Of a stretch of 64,000 nt of DNA, positions 48,966 through 59,226 are shown piece by piece; the stretch's first letter is position 1, and each line of letters begins with the position of its first letter. Source of the stretch: Silvimonas iriomotensis (GTDB lineage: Bacteria > Pseudomonadota > Gammaproteobacteria > Burkholderiales > Chitinibacteraceae). Made by a program: the position numbers and the translations under genes. A model generated the notes under the pieces. It worked only from the letters and a program-made list of their open reading frames with translations. It was not told the DNA's origin and did not search any database. The stretch is from assembly GCF_014645535.1 (NCBI RefSeq), contig NZ_BMLX01000001.1:1233169-1297168 (forward strand), read 5' to 3'.

Positions 48966-49384
48966 GGATTGCTATCCTTTTCAGTGATGCGCTTTTCGGC
49001 CACAAGCGCGTGCGATTGCCGCTGCGGTCAGGCCGGGAGACGATGCTGGTCGCGTTGTGTTCGGCGCAAGCCAGTACCATCCGGGACAAAAGAGCGAAGC
49101 CTCAAGGCATGCTGCCGTGCACAGATTGCACAGCCGGCGTACCGCTTCGCATTCACAAGACCTTGTCCGTAACCGCCAGTTCCAGCACAGTCCAACATCC
49201 GTTTGTTTGCCGCCGGAACTGCGATTTGACAAACATGCGGTACAACCAGGCTGCCTTTTCAATCCGGTATCCCGGAAAACGAAAAGGCACCTGCCTATTC
49301 GTTCTGGCTGACTATTGAACCAGAACGAATGGGCAAGTGCCCTCTGCCCGCCTTGCCATCATGGCAAAGCGGCGTGCCACAAAC
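48966..49384 (-). other. Long rpsO-pnp intergenic region
   Basis: About 420 bp without a credible gene. Apart from the 58-nt stem-loop near its rpsO side it shows no clear structure. It should contain the pnp promoter, since the rpsO terminator precedes it. No strong -10/-35 pair was assigned. Confidence 0.5.
49285..49342 (-). repeat. Long stem-loop in the pnp upstream region
   Basis: Inverted repeat with 23-nt arms and a 12-nt loop (CTGACTATTGAA). As minus-strand RNA, 22 of 23 positions pair when two G-U pairs are counted, with a single C-A mismatch. Read as plus-strand RNA it pairs less well, which suggests that the minus transcript is the functional one. Confidence 0.8.
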
Positions 49385-49387
49385 AAA

Positions 49388-49417
49388 AAAGTCGCAGTTT
49401 TCACTGCGACTTTTTCG
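49388..49417 (-). terminator. Terminator after rpsO
   Basis: 13-bp perfect arms (AAAAAGTCGCAGT / ACTGCGACTTTTT) with a 4-nt loop and a T-run on the minus strand. Confidence 0.9.
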
Positions 49418-49424
49418 CGGACCA

Positions 49425-49694
49425 TTACTTGCGCAGACCCAGCTTCGCGATCACATCGCGATAGGTGTCAGCATCAGTGCGCTTGAGGTAGTCCAGCAGA
49501 CGGCGACGACGGGAAACCATCTTCAGCAGACCACGACGGGAGTGGTGATCCTTGGCGTTAGCCTTGAAGTGAGGGGTCAGGTCGTTGATACGTGCGGTCA
49601 GCAGCGCAATTTGCACTTCCGGGCTACCGGTATCACCGGCGGCGCGCTGGAATTGACCTACGATTTCAGCCTTCTGGGCAACGGAAACAGTCAT
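49425..49694 (-). CDS. rpsO: 30S ribosomal protein S15
   Basis: 89 residues, the exact family length, with '[20 protein letters not shown]' and '[20 protein letters not shown]', the 16S rRNA-binding helices. The ATG is preceded by CGGAG. A possible autoregulatory leader structure lies just upstream. Confidence 0.98.
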   Translation of the reverse strand: MTVSVAQKAEIVGQFQRAAGDTGSPEVQIALLTARINDLTPHFKANAKDHHSRRGLLKMVSRRRRLLDYLKRTDADTYRDVIAKLGLRK

Positions 49695-49712
49695 GTTGTT
49701 ACTCCGATAAAT

Positions 49713-49748
49713 GATCTCAAACCACCAACAGCGGTGGATTATCAGATC
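49713..49748 (-). promoter_or_regulatory. Candidate S15 leader structure upstream of rpsO
   Basis: On the minus strand, GATCT...AGATC (5 bp) encloses CCACC-GCTGTT-GGTGG (5 bp). The element ends seven bases before the Shine-Dalgarno. S15 is known to repress its own mRNA through leader structures of several unrelated shapes. A second stem, GCAAA-CCG type, lies at 49755-49783. Confidence 0.45.
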
Positions 49749-49802
49749 AGACAAGCAAATCCGAGCGACTAACCCGGGTTTGCTCCATTAACCGGCCCCC
49801 GC

Positions 49803-50714
49803 TTACGCAGTTGCCAGCAGACGTTTGGGCCGCAGCACATCATCGGATGCCACTTCGCCCAAACCAAGGAACGCGCGATTATGCCCGTTTTGGGGCGTGC
49901 CGTAAAGCTGGAAGAGTCCCGCTCCGTCGGGCCAGCCCGATCTGCGGCGCACAGTCATGCCGTGCAGGATACGGTCCGTATCCTCGGTATCGAGCTCAAT
50001 CTGCGGCAGATCGGTCACCAGTGTTTCTGGCGCCATCAACAGTGCTTCGCGCTGCGGCATCTCCAGCTGGCCAAAATCATCAAGACCAATGGCCTCGTCC
50101 AGCGAGAAACCGGCAGTGCGTGTGCGCCGCAAACCTGACAAATACGCGCCACAACCCAGCGCACGACCAATGTCGTCAGCGAGGGTGCGCACATAAGTGC
50201 CTTTGGAACAGGACACATCCAGCACCAGCACGTCGCCTTCAAAACTGACGATATCGAGTGCGTAGATCGTCACCGCGCGGGCGGCCCGTTCAATCTCGAC
50301 ACCCTGACGGGCATATTCGTACAGCGATTTGCCCTGGTATTTGAGCGCCGAATGCATCGGCGGCACCTGTTCGATATCGCCGGTAAAGGCCTTGAGCACG
50401 GTTTCGAGCTGGGCGCGATCACAGGTGACTTCACCACTGCGCGAAATACCGCCCTCGCCGTCCAGCGTGGTCGATACCTGCCCCAGTTGCAGCGTGGCGC
50501 GATAACCCTTGTCGGCATCAAGCATGCGCTGGGCAAACTTGGTGGCCTCGCCAAAACACAGCGGCAACAAGCCGGTGGCAAACGGATCAAGCACGCCGGT
50601 GTGACCGGCTTTTTCTGCCTGCAGCAACCAGCGCGCTTTTTGCAGCGCGTTATTGCTGGATACGCCAAATGGCTTGTCCAGCAACAGAACACCGTCAATC
50701 TTTCGTTTCGCCAT
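49803..50714 (-). CDS. truB: tRNA pseudouridine-55 synthase
   Basis: Makes pseudouridine 55 in the T-loop of tRNAs. The 303 residues include 'GVLLLDKPFGVSSNNALQKA', the catalytic Asp in 'GHTGVLDPFATGLLPLCFG', 'VSCSKGTYVRTLADDIG' and a short C-terminal PUA-like extension. It lies 9 nt downstream of rbfA. Confidence 0.97.
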   Translation of the reverse strand: MAKRKIDGVLLLDKPFGVSSNNALQKARWLLQAEKAGHTGVLDPFATGLLPLCFGEATKFAQRMLDADKGYRATLQLGQVSTTLDGEGGISRSGEVTCDRAQLETVLKAFTGDIEQVPPMHSALKYQGKSLYEYARQGVEIERAARAVTIYALDIVSFEGDVLVLDVSCSKGTYVRTLADDIGRALGCGAYLSGLRRTRTAGFSLDEAIGLDDFGQLEMPQREALLMAPETLVTDLPQIELDTEDTDRILHGMTVRRRSGWPDGAGLFQLYGTPQNGHNRAFLGLGEVASDDVLRPKRLLATA

Positions 50715-50723
50715 CCGTGCGAA

Positions 50724-51113
50724 TCAACCTTCTTGCTCGTCGTCCGGCGCCTTCGAGAGGCTGGCGGCTTTCTGGATCAGGCTATCGAGCGCCATGCCAC
50801 GTTCCACCGAGTGGTCGTATTCAAAATGCAGTTCCGGCATTTTGAAAAGGGACAAACCCTTGGCCAGCTGGCTGCGGATGAAGCCCTTGGCCGCTTCCAG
50901 CTTTTCCGCGATATCTGCCGCGTCTTCCGGCGTACCGAGGAAGGTGTAGAAAATTTTGGCGTGCGAGTAATCACGCGTGACTTCAACGTCAGTGATGGTG
51001 ATCAACGACGCCTTGGGGTGATCCAGTTCAGCACGGATCAGCTCGGCGGTATCGCGTTGCAGCTGTTGCGACAAGCGATCAGCGCGCGAGTAATTCTTTG
51101 TTTGTCTAGGCAT
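50724..51113 (-). CDS. rbfA: 30S ribosome-binding factor A
   Basis: KH-fold cold-shock factor for 30S maturation. The 129 residues include 'RADRLSQQLQRDTAELIRAE', 'ITDVEVTRDYSHAKIFYTFL' and 'MPELHFEYDHSVERGMALD'. The ATG is preceded by CACTCAA, which has no Shine-Dalgarno. A heptamer-repeat element with a terminator occupies the gap to infB. An own promoter or leaky termination must supply its mRNA. Confidence 0.95.
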   Translation of the reverse strand: MPRQTKNYSRADRLSQQLQRDTAELIRAELDHPKASLITITDVEVTRDYSHAKIFYTFLGTPEDAADIAEKLEAAKGFIRSQLAKGLSLFKMPELHFEYDHSVERGMALDSLIQKAASLSKAPDDEQEG

Positions 51114-51117
51114 TTGA

Positions 51118-51254
51118 GTGTGAGGAGTGAGGCGTGAGGAGTGAGGTGTAACCCCAAACGTCGGTACAAAAGGAAAAGGCGCAGGCTATGCCTGCGCCGC
51201 CAGCGAAAGGGGCAAGGTTTTTACACCTCACGCCTTGCCCCTTACGCCTCACAC
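51118..51254. repeat. Inverted arrays of heptamer repeats between infB and rbfA
   Basis: Left arm 51118-51151 consists of GTGTGAG, GAGTGAG, GCGTGAG, GAGTGAG, GTGTAA. The right arm 51221-51254 is its inverted copy with 28 of 34 positions matching. The two arms fill nearly the whole gap and flank a terminator-like hairpin. The heptamer consensus is GNGTGAG. Confidence 0.85.
51168..51198 (-). terminator. Rho-independent terminator between infB and rbfA
   Basis: 9-bp perfect stem GGCGCAGGC / GCCTGCGCC with a 3-nt loop, followed on the minus strand by TTTTCCTTTT. It lies between the two heptamer arms. Confidence 0.75.
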
Positions 51255-51255
51255 A

Positions 51256-54054
51256 TTACAGTGTACGAGCGATTTCGACGATTTCGAAGACTTCCAGCTG
51301 ATCGCCTTCCTGGATGTCGTTGTAGTTCTTGAGCTGCAGACCACATTCGTAGCCGGCTCTGACTTCCTTGACATCGTCCTTGAAGCGCTTGAGCGTTTCG
51401 AGTTCGCCTTGATGGATCACCACGTTGTTGCGCAGTACGCGGACACCCGCGCCACGCTTGACCATGCCGTCCAGCACGTAACAACCCGCAATGGAGCCCA
51501 CCTTGGAGATCACGAACACCTGGCGGATTTCCACCAGACCGATCACCTGTTCCTTCTTCTCTGGCGCCAGCATGCCCGAGAGCGCTGCTCTCACGTCGTC
51601 TACCGCATCGTAAATGATGTTGTAGTAACGGATATCCACGCCTTCGTGTTCGGCCAGCTTGCGGGCGGCCGCATCGGCACGCACGTTAAAGCCCACCACC
51701 ACGGCCTTGGAAGCCAGTGCCAGGTTGATGTCAGACTCGCTGATACCACCCACGGCGGAGTGCAAGATCTGCACGCGGACTTCGTCGGTCGACAGCTTTT
51801 GCAGCGAGCCGGCCAGCGCTTCCAGCGAACCTTGCACGTCGCTCTTGATGATGATCGGCAGGCGTTGAACTTCGCCACCTTCGGCCATCTGGGCAAACAT
51901 GTTTTCCAGCTTGGAAGCCTGTTGCTTGGCAAACTTGACGTCGCGGAACTTGCCTTGACGGAACAGTGCGATTTCGCGCGCTTTCTTTTCGTCAGCCAGC
52001 ACCATGGCATCTTCACCGGCGCTCGGCACTTCCGACAGACCCAGAATTTCTACCGGGATCGACGGACCTGCAGAGGTAATCGGCTTGCCGTTTTCGTCCA
52101 GCATGGCGCGGATACGACCGAACACGCCGCCAGCCAGCAGCACGTCACCCTTCTTCAGGGTACCGGACTGAACCAGCATGGTCGCCACAGCACCGCGACC
52201 CTTGTCCAGACGGGCTTCAATGATGATGCCCTTGGCCGGTGCGTCAACCGGTGCTTGCAGTTCCAGCACTTCGGCTTGCAGCAAGATGGCGTCCAGCAGG
52301 TTGTCGATGCCCGTGCCTTGCTTGGCCGAAACTTCGATAAATTGCGTATCGCCGCCCCAGTCTTCCGGCACGACTTCCTGGGCTACCAGTTCCTGACGGA
52401 TGCGTTCCGGGTTGGCGCCTTGCTTGTCGATCTTGTTGACCGCAACCACCATCGGTACACCGGCCGCCTTGGCGTGGTGAATCGCTTCAATGGTTTGCGG
52501 CATCACGCCGTCATCAGCAGCCACCACCAGCACCACGATATCCGTGGCGGATGCACCGCGAGCACGCATGGCGGTAAACGCCTCGTGACCCGGGGTATCC
52601 AGGAAGGTGATCACGCCCTTGTCGGTTTCAACGTGGTACGCACCAATGTGCTGCGTAATGCCACCGGCTTCGCCCGCAGCCACTTTGGCGCGACGGATGT
52701 AGTCCAGCAGCGAGGTCTTGCCATGGTCAACGTGGCCCATGACGGTCACAACCGGTGCGCGCGGCAGCAGTTCGTGTTCGCCCTTGTCCTCGTCACCCAG
52801 ATAGGTTTCCGGATCGTCCAGCTTGGCGGCAACCGGGGTATGGCCCATTTCTTCCACGACGATCATCGCGGTTTCCTGGTCCAGCACCTGGTTGATGGTC
52901 ACCATCATGCCCATCTTCATGAGCGCCTTGACGACCTCGACACCCTTCACCGCCATCTTGTGGGCCAGATCGGCCACGCTGATGGTTTCCGGCACTTCAA
53001 CGTTGTGCACGATCGGTTCAGTCGGCGCCTGGAAGGCGTGTGCGTTGGCGTCGTGCTGTTGCTGGTTCTTGTTACGACCGCCCTTGCGGGATTTCCAGTC
53101 GTTATTACCGGCATCGCCGCCCTTGGTACGCAAACCGCCGCCCTTCTTGCCGCCACCGCCGCCACCACCAGGACCACTACGGGCCTGACGATCTTCTTCC
53201 CAGCTACCCTTCTCACCCTTTTTCTTGTCAGCAGGACGGGCCGGTGCCGGGGCCGGAGCGGCCTTGGCCGGTTCCGGAGCACGCAACGGTTCGTTACGCG
53301 GCTTGCGCAGTTCTACACGCATGCCGATACGCGGACGCGAATCATCAGAGCGGGTCGATGCATGGGCCGGGGCACGGGCCGGTGCGGGTGCAGGCGCTTG
53401 TGCAGCCGGCGCAGGCGCCGGTTGCGGCGCAGGCACGGGTGCCGGGGCCGGTGCAGCCACAGCCTCAACCACCGGCTCGGCAACAACAGGAGCCGGTGCC
53501 GGCGCCGGAGCGGCCTCGGCCACCACGGTTTCTACCGGTGCAGCTTCAGCCGCTGCAGCAACTTCAGCCGCAGGCTCGTGACGCTGGTCGCGATTGTGCT
53601 TGGCACGCATTTCGGCTGCCTGACGGGCAAACAGTTCGTTCTGGCGCTGGGCTTCTGCTTCACGTGCGGCCAGTTGGCCGGCATCGACCACATGGGCTGC
53701 CGCTGCGGACGAAGCCGCCACCGGCGCTTCGACCTGAGCCGCTTGCTGACCACCCGTTTCCGGAGTGATCACCACGCGCTTTTTGCGCACTTCAACCTGA
53801 ATGGTCTTGGCCTTGCCGGTCGCATCGGTCTTGCGGATTTCACTGGTTTGCTTGCGTTGCAGGGTAATGCGCGGTTTGTCGCCGCCTGCACCATGCTTCT
53901 TTTGCAAATGGTCCAGCAGGCGCGACTTGTCCTCGGCCGTAACAGAGTCCGATTCACTTTGCTTGGCGACACCAGCCGCCCGCAGTTGCTCCAGCAATTC
54001 TTGCGACGGCATTTTCAGCTCTGCCGCGAATTGACTGACTTTCAGTTCACTCAT
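51256..54054 (-). CDS. infB: Translation initiation factor IF-2
   Basis: GTPase that recruits initiator tRNA to the 30S subunit. The 932 residues comprise an IF2_N domain ('[20 protein letters not shown]'), a long Ala/Pro/Val and Lys/Gly-rich linker (about 140-340), a second IF2_N-like part and the G domain. The G domain has P-loop 'GHVDHGKT', 'DTPGHEAF' and 'NKIDK'. Domains II-IV follow to a normal C-terminus. It begins 15 nt after nusA. Confidence 0.98.
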   Translation of the reverse strand: MSELKVSQFAAELKMPSQELLEQLRAAGVAKQSESDSVTAEDKSRLLDHLQKKHGAGGDKPRITLQRKQTSEIRKTDATGKAKTIQVEVRKKRVVITPETGGQQAAQVEAPVAASSAAAAHVVDAGQLAAREAEAQRQNELFARQAAEMRAKHNRDQRHEPAAEVAAAAEAAPVETVVAEAAPAPAPAPVVAEPVVEAVAAPAPAPVPAPQPAPAPAAQAPAPAPARAPAHASTRSDDSRPRIGMRVELRKPRNEPLRAPEPAKAAPAPAPARPADKKKGEKGSWEEDRQARSGPGGGGGGGKKGGGLRTKGGDAGNNDWKSRKGGRNKNQQQHDANAHAFQAPTEPIVHNVEVPETISVADLAHKMAVKGVEVVKALMKMGMMVTINQVLDQETAMIVVEEMGHTPVAAKLDDPETYLGDEDKGEHELLPRAPVVTVMGHVDHGKTSLLDYIRRAKVAAGEAGGITQHIGAYHVETDKGVITFLDTPGHEAFTAMRARGASATDIVVLVVAADDGVMPQTIEAIHHAKAAGVPMVVAVNKIDKQGANPERIRQELVAQEVVPEDWGGDTQFIEVSAKQGTGIDNLLDAILLQAEVLELQAPVDAPAKGIIIEARLDKGRGAVATMLVQSGTLKKGDVLLAGGVFGRIRAMLDENGKPITSAGPSIPVEILGLSEVPSAGEDAMVLADEKKAREIALFRQGKFRDVKFAKQQASKLENMFAQMAEGGEVQRLPIIIKSDVQGSLEALAGSLQKLSTDEVRVQILHSAVGGISESDINLALASKAVVVGFNVRADAAARKLAEHEGVDIRYYNIIYDAVDDVRAALSGMLAPEKKEQVIGLVEIRQVFVISKVGSIAGCYVLDGMVKRGAGVRVLRNNVVIHQGELETLKRFKDDVKEVRAGYECGLQLKNYNDIQEGDQLEVFEIVEIARTL

Positions 54055-54069
54055 GCAATTCCTCCCGCC

Positions 54070-55542
54070 TTATGCGAACCAATGCTCGCGGGCCTTCATA
54101 ATCAGCTGTTTGGCATCGTCGTCGGCGATACCGGTCATTTCCACCAGTTCGTCGACAGCCAGTTCGGCCAGGTCGTCTCGCGTATGGATATCGTGTTCTG
54201 CCAGCTTGCCGGCCAGTTCTGCCGTCATGCCTTCCAGACTCTTCAGATCTTCAGTCTGGTGCTCCAGTTGCTCTTCATGCACGATGGCCTGGGTCAGCAA
54301 GGCATCACGGGCACGGGCGCGCAGCTCGTTCACGGTATCCTCATCAAACGCCTCGATCTCGAGCATTTCGTTCAGCGGCACGTAGGCCACTTCTTCCAGC
54401 GTGTTAAAGCCTTCTTGCACCAGCACGTCGGCCACATCTTCGTCCACATCCAGCGCTTTGACGAACAGCTCGCGGACTTTGGTGAATTCGGCTTCGTTTT
54501 TCTCTTCGGCCTGGTTCACGGTCATGATGTTCAGTTTCCAGCCCGTGAGTTCAGAAGCAAGCTTCACGTTCTGGCCGCCGCGGCCAATGGCCATGGCGAG
54601 GTTTTCTTCGTCAACGATCACATCCATGGCGTGGCTTTCTTCATCCACCACAATGGAGCTCACGTCGGCCGGGCTCAGGGCGCCGATGACAAATTGCGCC
54701 GGGTCAGCAGACCACAGCACGATGTCGACACGTTCACCAGCCAGTTCGTTGGTCACGGCATTCACGCGGGTACCGCGCACGCCGATACATGTACCTTGCG
54801 GATCTACACGCTGATCGTTGGACTTGACCGCGATCTTGGCGCGCATGCCAGGGTCACGGGCGATGCCCTTCAGTTCGATCAGGCCGTTTTCGATTTCCGG
54901 CACTTCCATTTCAAACAGCTTGCCCATGAAATCCGGCGCAATGCGGCTCAACACCAGTTGCGGACCGCGACCGAGGCGGTCGATACGCAACAGGAAAGCA
55001 CGCACACGGTCGCCCACGCGCAGGTTTTCCTTGGGGATCATCTGGTCACGCGGCAGCACGGCTTCGAGCTTGCCCAGTTCAATGATCGCGTTGCCGCGTT
55101 CAATGCGCTTGATGGTGCCGTTGACAACGTGCTCACGACGTTCCAGGAAGTCGTTCAGGTTCTGCTCGCGCTCAGCGTCGCGGATTTTCTGCAGAATGAC
55201 CTGCTTGGCGGTTTGTGCGCCAATACGGCCGAACTCGATCGGTTCGAGTTCTTCTTCCCAGGTGTCGCCCAGCTTCAGATTCTTGTCGTAATCCGGCGCA
55301 TCGGTAATGGCGATCTGGCGCGACGGCTCTTCGTGGTCGTTGTCTTCCACCACGGTCCAGACGCGGAAGCTGCGATAGTCGCCCGACTCACGGTCGATAG
55401 AGACACGCACATCCACTTCGTCGTCATACCGCTTTTTCGTGGCCGAAGCCAACGCCAGTTCCAGCGCGGTAAACACGACGTCTTTTTCTACATTCTTTTC
55501 ACGCGCCAGTGCGTCGACCAGCAACAGAATTTCACGGCTCAT
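54070..55542 (-). CDS. nusA: Transcription termination/antitermination factor NusA
   Basis: 490 residues: N-terminal RNA polymerase-binding domain starting '[20 protein letters not shown]', S1 domain, two KH domains ('[20 protein letters not shown]', '[18 protein letters not shown]') and two acidic AR repeats at the C-terminus. It controls pausing, termination and rRNA antitermination, and sits between rimP and infB as usual. Confidence 0.98.
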   Translation of the reverse strand: MSREILLLVDALAREKNVEKDVVFTALELALASATKKRYDDEVDVRVSIDRESGDYRSFRVWTVVEDNDHEEPSRQIAITDAPDYDKNLKLGDTWEEELEPIEFGRIGAQTAKQVILQKIRDAEREQNLNDFLERREHVVNGTIKRIERGNAIIELGKLEAVLPRDQMIPKENLRVGDRVRAFLLRIDRLGRGPQLVLSRIAPDFMGKLFEMEVPEIENGLIELKGIARDPGMRAKIAVKSNDQRVDPQGTCIGVRGTRVNAVTNELAGERVDIVLWSADPAQFVIGALSPADVSSIVVDEESHAMDVIVDEENLAMAIGRGGQNVKLASELTGWKLNIMTVNQAEEKNEAEFTKVRELFVKALDVDEDVADVLVQEGFNTLEEVAYVPLNEMLEIEAFDEDTVNELRARARDALLTQAIVHEEQLEHQTEDLKSLEGMTAELAGKLAEHDIHTRDDLAELAVDELVEMTGIADDDAKQLIMKAREHWFA

Positions 55543-55604
55543 TGTCTATTTCCCCCGGCAAAGCCCGGCCAGCTGTATTGTCGGTATTCACTCACCGTCT
55601 GGAA

Positions 55605-56039
55605 TCAGAACTGCGGTTCCAGACGCACTTTATCGATCTGTGCCATTTCAAGGCTGATGCGTTCGCCATCGGCTTCAATCACAACGCGGCCGTCTTCATA
55701 GCCAATCAGTTTGCCCAGAAGACGCTTGCGTTTGTCCGGCAGCGGCAGGCGCAGTTTTGCCCGCACCATCTGGCCGGCAAAGCGCTCGAAATCAGCAGGC
55801 GTTTTCAACGCGCGATCAAGCCCGGGCGACGAGACTTCCAGTCGCTCGTAGCCAATGTTTTCCACCTCGAACAAACGCTGGAGGTGGTTGCTGACCGTGG
55901 CGCAATCTTCCACGGTAATGCCGCCCGGTTTGTCGATGAAAATGCGGACCAGCCCGTTCTGGGCCAGTTCCACATCCACCAGCTCGTATCCGAGCCCCGG
56001 GACGGTCAGTTCAAGCACGCTTTGCAGACTCACTGCCAT
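55605..56039 (-). CDS. rimP: Ribosome maturation factor RimP
   Basis: 144 residues, starting at the ATG of '[20 protein letters not shown]'; a TTG eight codons upstream is the alternative. Contains '[20 protein letters not shown]' and '[11 protein letters not shown]', signatures of RimP, which assists 30S assembly. First gene of the nusA-infB operon, preceded by a terminator-like leader hairpin. Confidence 0.96.
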   Translation of the reverse strand: MAVSLQSVLELTVPGLGYELVDVELAQNGLVRIFIDKPGGITVEDCATVSNHLQRLFEVENIGYERLEVSSPGLDRALKTPADFERFAGQMVRAKLRLPLPDKRKRLLGKLIGYEDGRVVIEADGERISLEMAQIDKVRLEPQF

Positions 56040-56064
56040 AAAAACGCAAAATCCTTTTCGCAAA

Positions 56065-56094
56065 CAAAAAATGGGCTGCTACAACAGCGCCCAT
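56065..56094 (-). terminator. Terminator-like hairpin in the rimP leader
   Basis: On the minus strand, ATGGGC-GCT pairs with AGC-GCCCAT (one bulge) and is followed by six T, about 25 nt upstream of the rimP start. A possible -10 TAGAAT lies at 56172-56167 further upstream, so the hairpin would be inside the operon leader and could attenuate it. Confidence 0.6.
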
Positions 56095-56311
56095 TCTCAA
56101 GCACTCCCTGCTGCGTGCGGGTCCCGATCACTTGATCGTAAAACGCCTCACCAGGGGATAAACCCGATTCTATCAGAAACAAGACTTTGGCGAAACTCTG
56201 CCGTAAACCCGGACGCCTGACTGGATAACCTGCTTGTTGGTTATACGTTCCGGCACTAGAGTATCGCCAAAACAAGAACCCATCTGCAGGTTCAACATGG
56301 AGAAGACAAAC

Positions 56312-57973
56312 ATGGACCGCCCCTGGTTTTCCAGTTATCCCGCCGGTATCCCGCGCGAGATCAACATGAACGAGTTCTCGTCGATCCCAGACGTGATCAC
56401 GCAAACGCTGGTGAAATACGCTGACCGGACTGCGTTCATCAATATGGGCAAGTCCATCAGCTATCACGAGCTCGATGAGCTGACCACGGCATTTGCAGCT
56501 TACCTGCAACAGGATCTGAAGCTGGCGCGCGGTGCGCGCGTGGCCATCATGATGCCTAACCTGTTGCAATATCCGGTGGCGCTGTTCGGCATTCTGAAGG
56601 CCGGCATGGTAGTGGTGAACGTCAACCCGCTCTACACCCCGCGCGAACTGGAACACCAGTTGAAAGACTCGGGTGCCGAAGCCATTGTCATCGTCGCCAA
56701 CTTTGCCCACACGCTGGAAAAAGCCATTGGCAACACGAACGTCAAGCACGTGATCGTGACCGAAATTGCCGACATGCTTGATTTCCCCAAGCGCATGCTG
56801 GTCAACAGCGTCGTCAAATATGTAAAGAAGATGGTTCCGGCATATTCGCTGCCCGGCGCCGTGCCGTTCAACACCACGCTCAAGATCGGCAAGGGCCTGC
56901 ATTTCAGCCCGGTACGCCTGACGCATGATGATCTGGCCTTTTTGCAATACACCGGTGGCACCACCGGCGTGGCCAAAGGCGCCATGCTGACGCACGGCAA
57001 TATTGTGGCCAACATGCAGCAGGCCCACGCGTGGATTTCCGGCGCGGTGCGTGATGGCAAGGAACTGATCGTCACCGCCCTGCCGCTCTATCACATCTTC
57101 TCGCTCACCGCGAACGGCATGATTTTCACCAAGCTGGGCGCCACCAACTTGCTGATTACCAACCCGCGTGATATTCCGGGCTTTGTCAAAGAACTGGGCA
57201 AATATCCGGTGACCGCCATTACCGGCGTGAACACGCTGTTTGGTGCGCTGGTGAACAACGAAGATTTCAACAAGCTGGATTTTTCCACCTGGCGCCTGAC
57301 GCTGGGCGGCGGTATGGCGGTACAGCAGTCCGTCGCTGACAAATGGAAAAAAGTCACTGGCGTCACGCTGGTAGAGGCTTATGGCCTGACTGAAACCTCC
57401 CCTGCGGCCATGATCAACCCGATGACGCTGCGCGAATACAATGGCATGATTGGCCTGCCGATTTCGTCGACCGATGCCCAGATCCGCAATGATCAAGGTC
57501 AGGTATTGCCGCCGGGTGAAGCTGGCGAGCTCTTTATCAAGGGCCCGCAGGTGATGAAAGGCTACTGGCAGCGCAAGGATGAAACCGACAAGGTGCTGGG
57601 TGCCGATGGCTTCCTGGGCACGGGCGATGTGGCCATCATGTCCCCCACCGGTTTTTTCCGCATTGCCGACCGCAAGAAAGACATGGTGCTGGTGTCGGGC
57701 TTTAACGTGTATCCCAATGAAGTGGAAGACGTGGTGGCCAAACATCCGGGCGTGCTGGAAGTAGCCTGCATCGGTGTGCCGGATGACAAGTCCGGCGAAG
57801 CCGTGAAGATTTTCGTGGTAAAGAAAGATCCAACCCTCACGGAAGCGCAAATCATTGCGTATTGCCGTGAGCAACTGACTAATTACAAAGTCCCGCGCCA
57901 GGTTGAATTCCGCGATCAACTGCCCAAATCCAATGTGGGCAAGATTCTGCGAAGAGAACTGCGTCAGGGATAA
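56312..57973 (+). CDS. fadD: Long-chain fatty acid-CoA ligase
   Basis: Activates fatty acids to acyl-CoA with ATP. The 553 residues match FadD, with '[18 protein letters not shown]' at the N-terminus, the AMP-binding P-loop '[16 protein letters not shown]', '[10 protein letters not shown]', the FACS motif '[20 protein letters not shown]' and the C-terminal Lys in '[11 protein letters not shown]'. The ATG at 56312 follows GGAG; the ATG five codons earlier is possible. Electrons from beta-oxidation of its product would go to EtfAB and ETF-QO, also encoded here. Confidence 0.95.
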   Translation: MDRPWFSSYPAGIPREINMNEFSSIPDVITQTLVKYADRTAFINMGKSISYHELDELTTAFAAYLQQDLKLARGARVAIMMPNLLQYPVALFGILKAGMVVVNVNPLYTPRELEHQLKDSGAEAIVIVANFAHTLEKAIGNTNVKHVIVTEIADMLDFPKRMLVNSVVKYVKKMVPAYSLPGAVPFNTTLKIGKGLHFSPVRLTHDDLAFLQYTGGTTGVAKGAMLTHGNIVANMQQAHAWISGAVRDGKELIVTALPLYHIFSLTANGMIFTKLGATNLLITNPRDIPGFVKELGKYPVTAITGVNTLFGALVNNEDFNKLDFSTWRLTLGGGMAVQQSVADKWKKVTGVTLVEAYGLTETSPAAMINPMTLREYNGMIGLPISSTDAQIRNDQGQVLPPGEAGELFIKGPQVMKGYWQRKDETDKVLGADGFLGTGDVAIMSPTGFFRIADRKKDMVLVSGFNVYPNEVEDVVAKHPGVLEVACIGVPDDKSGEAVKIFVVKKDPTLTEAQIIAYCREQLTNYKVPRQVEFRDQLPKSNVGKILRRELRQG

Positions 57974-58003
57974 ATCAAAAGCAAAGATCGGGAGGGAATT
58001 GCC

Positions 58004-59146
58004 GTGAACCTGATGCCGTTTTTCAAACTGATGTCGGAACGCCAGGCCTCTGACCTGTTTTTGTCGGCCAATGCGCCGATCACAATCAAGATCCAGGGCG
58101 TGTGCTATCCGGTCAACAATCAGGTTCTGGGTGCCGACCACGTCAAGCAACTGGTCTACCAGATCATGAACCCGCAGCAGATTGCGAAGTTCGAAAAAGA
58201 TCTGGAACTGAACATGGGCATGGCGCTGGAAGGCATCGGCAGTTTCCGGATCAACGTTTTCAAAAGCCGCGGCAGCGTGGCCATGGTGGTGCGCTTTATC
58301 AAGCCCAACGCCGCCACGCTGGAAGAATTGCGCATGCCGGGCCTGTTGAAAGACCTGGTGATGGAAAAGCGTGGGATCATTCTGGTGGTGGGCGCGACCG
58401 GCAGCGGCAAGTCGTCCACCGTGTCGGCCATGCTGGAACACCGCAACCAGAATCACCCCGGGCACATCCTGACCATGGAAGACCCGATCGAGTATCTGTA
58501 CACCCACAAAAAGAGCCTTGTGAACCAGCGCGAGGTGGGTGTCGATACGCACAGCTTTAATGACGCACTGAAAAACGCCATGCGCGAAGCGCCGGATGTG
58601 CTGATGATTGGCGAGATGCGCGACCGCGAAACCGTGACCTACGCCATGCAGTACGCGCAGGCCGGCCACTTGTGTATCAGCACGCTGCACGCCAACAACA
58701 GTTATCACTCGCTGGCGCGGATGGTGAACTTCTTTCCGCAAGAAGCGCGTGAAAGCTTGCTGTATGACCTGTCGACCTCGCTCAAGGCCATCATTTCGCA
58801 GCGCTTGATCCGCAACAAGCAAGGCAAGCTGATCCCGGCCGTAGAAATCCTGCTCAATACCGCGCGGATTTCCGAACTGATCCGCGATGGCCAGTTGTCT
58901 GACATCAAGGAAGCGATGGAGCAAAGTCTGGCCGAAGGCTCGCAAACCTTCGAGCAATCGCTGTACCGCCTCTACCGTGCCGGCGAAGTCGAACTGGACG
59001 AAGCGTTGCGCAATGCGGATTCCGCCACCAACCTGTCCTGGATGGTGAACAACGCGCAGACCGTAGAAGAACAAGATGCCTCGTCCGGCAAAAAAACCGG
59101 CGAAGCCGAAGCCCCGGATCTGAACTTCAACATTTCTCTGCATTGA
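58004..59146 (+). CDS. pilU: Type IV pilus retraction ATPase PilU
   Basis: 380 residues of the PilT/PilU secretion ATPase family. Walker A 'GATGSGKSST', Asp box, 'LTMEDPIEYLYTHKKSLVNQ' and Walker B 'APDVLMIGEMRDRETV' are intact. The acidic C-terminal extension and 'ADHVKQLVYQIMNPQQ' fit PilU rather than PilT. GTG start with GGAGGG seven bases before it. pilT is not in the window; PilU usually depends on PilT for retraction. Confidence 0.94.
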   Translation: MNLMPFFKLMSERQASDLFLSANAPITIKIQGVCYPVNNQVLGADHVKQLVYQIMNPQQIAKFEKDLELNMGMALEGIGSFRINVFKSRGSVAMVVRFIKPNAATLEELRMPGLLKDLVMEKRGIILVVGATGSGKSSTVSAMLEHRNQNHPGHILTMEDPIEYLYTHKKSLVNQREVGVDTHSFNDALKNAMREAPDVLMIGEMRDRETVTYAMQYAQAGHLCISTLHANNSYHSLARMVNFFPQEARESLLYDLSTSLKAIISQRLIRNKQGKLIPAVEILLNTARISELIRDGQLSDIKEAMEQSLAEGSQTFEQSLYRLYRAGEVELDEALRNADSATNLSWMVNNAQTVEEQDASSGKKTGEAEAPDLNFNISLH

Positions 59147-59167
59147 TCCGCGTTAAGCCGCATAATC

Positions 59168-59193
59168 AGGGCCGCTCAAAAAGCGGCCCTTTT
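59168..59193 (+). terminator. Terminator after pilU
   Basis: 9-bp arms AGGGCCGCT / AGCGGCCCT with a short A-rich loop and a TTTT tail on the plus strand. Confidence 0.8.
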
Positions 59194-59226
59194 CAATTGG
59201 CCGGCAGCGCGCCGGTTCATTTTTGA

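Noticed and set aside
51235-55701. Very long open frame (about 1488 codons) on the plus strand
   Set aside because: It is exactly antisense to infB and nusA and its translation is His/Arg/Leu-rich without domains. It arises from codon bias of the real genes.
56030-59143. Open frame of about 1037 codons on the minus strand opposite fadD and pilU
   Set aside because: Antisense shadow of two well-supported genes; composition and lack of motifs argue against coding.
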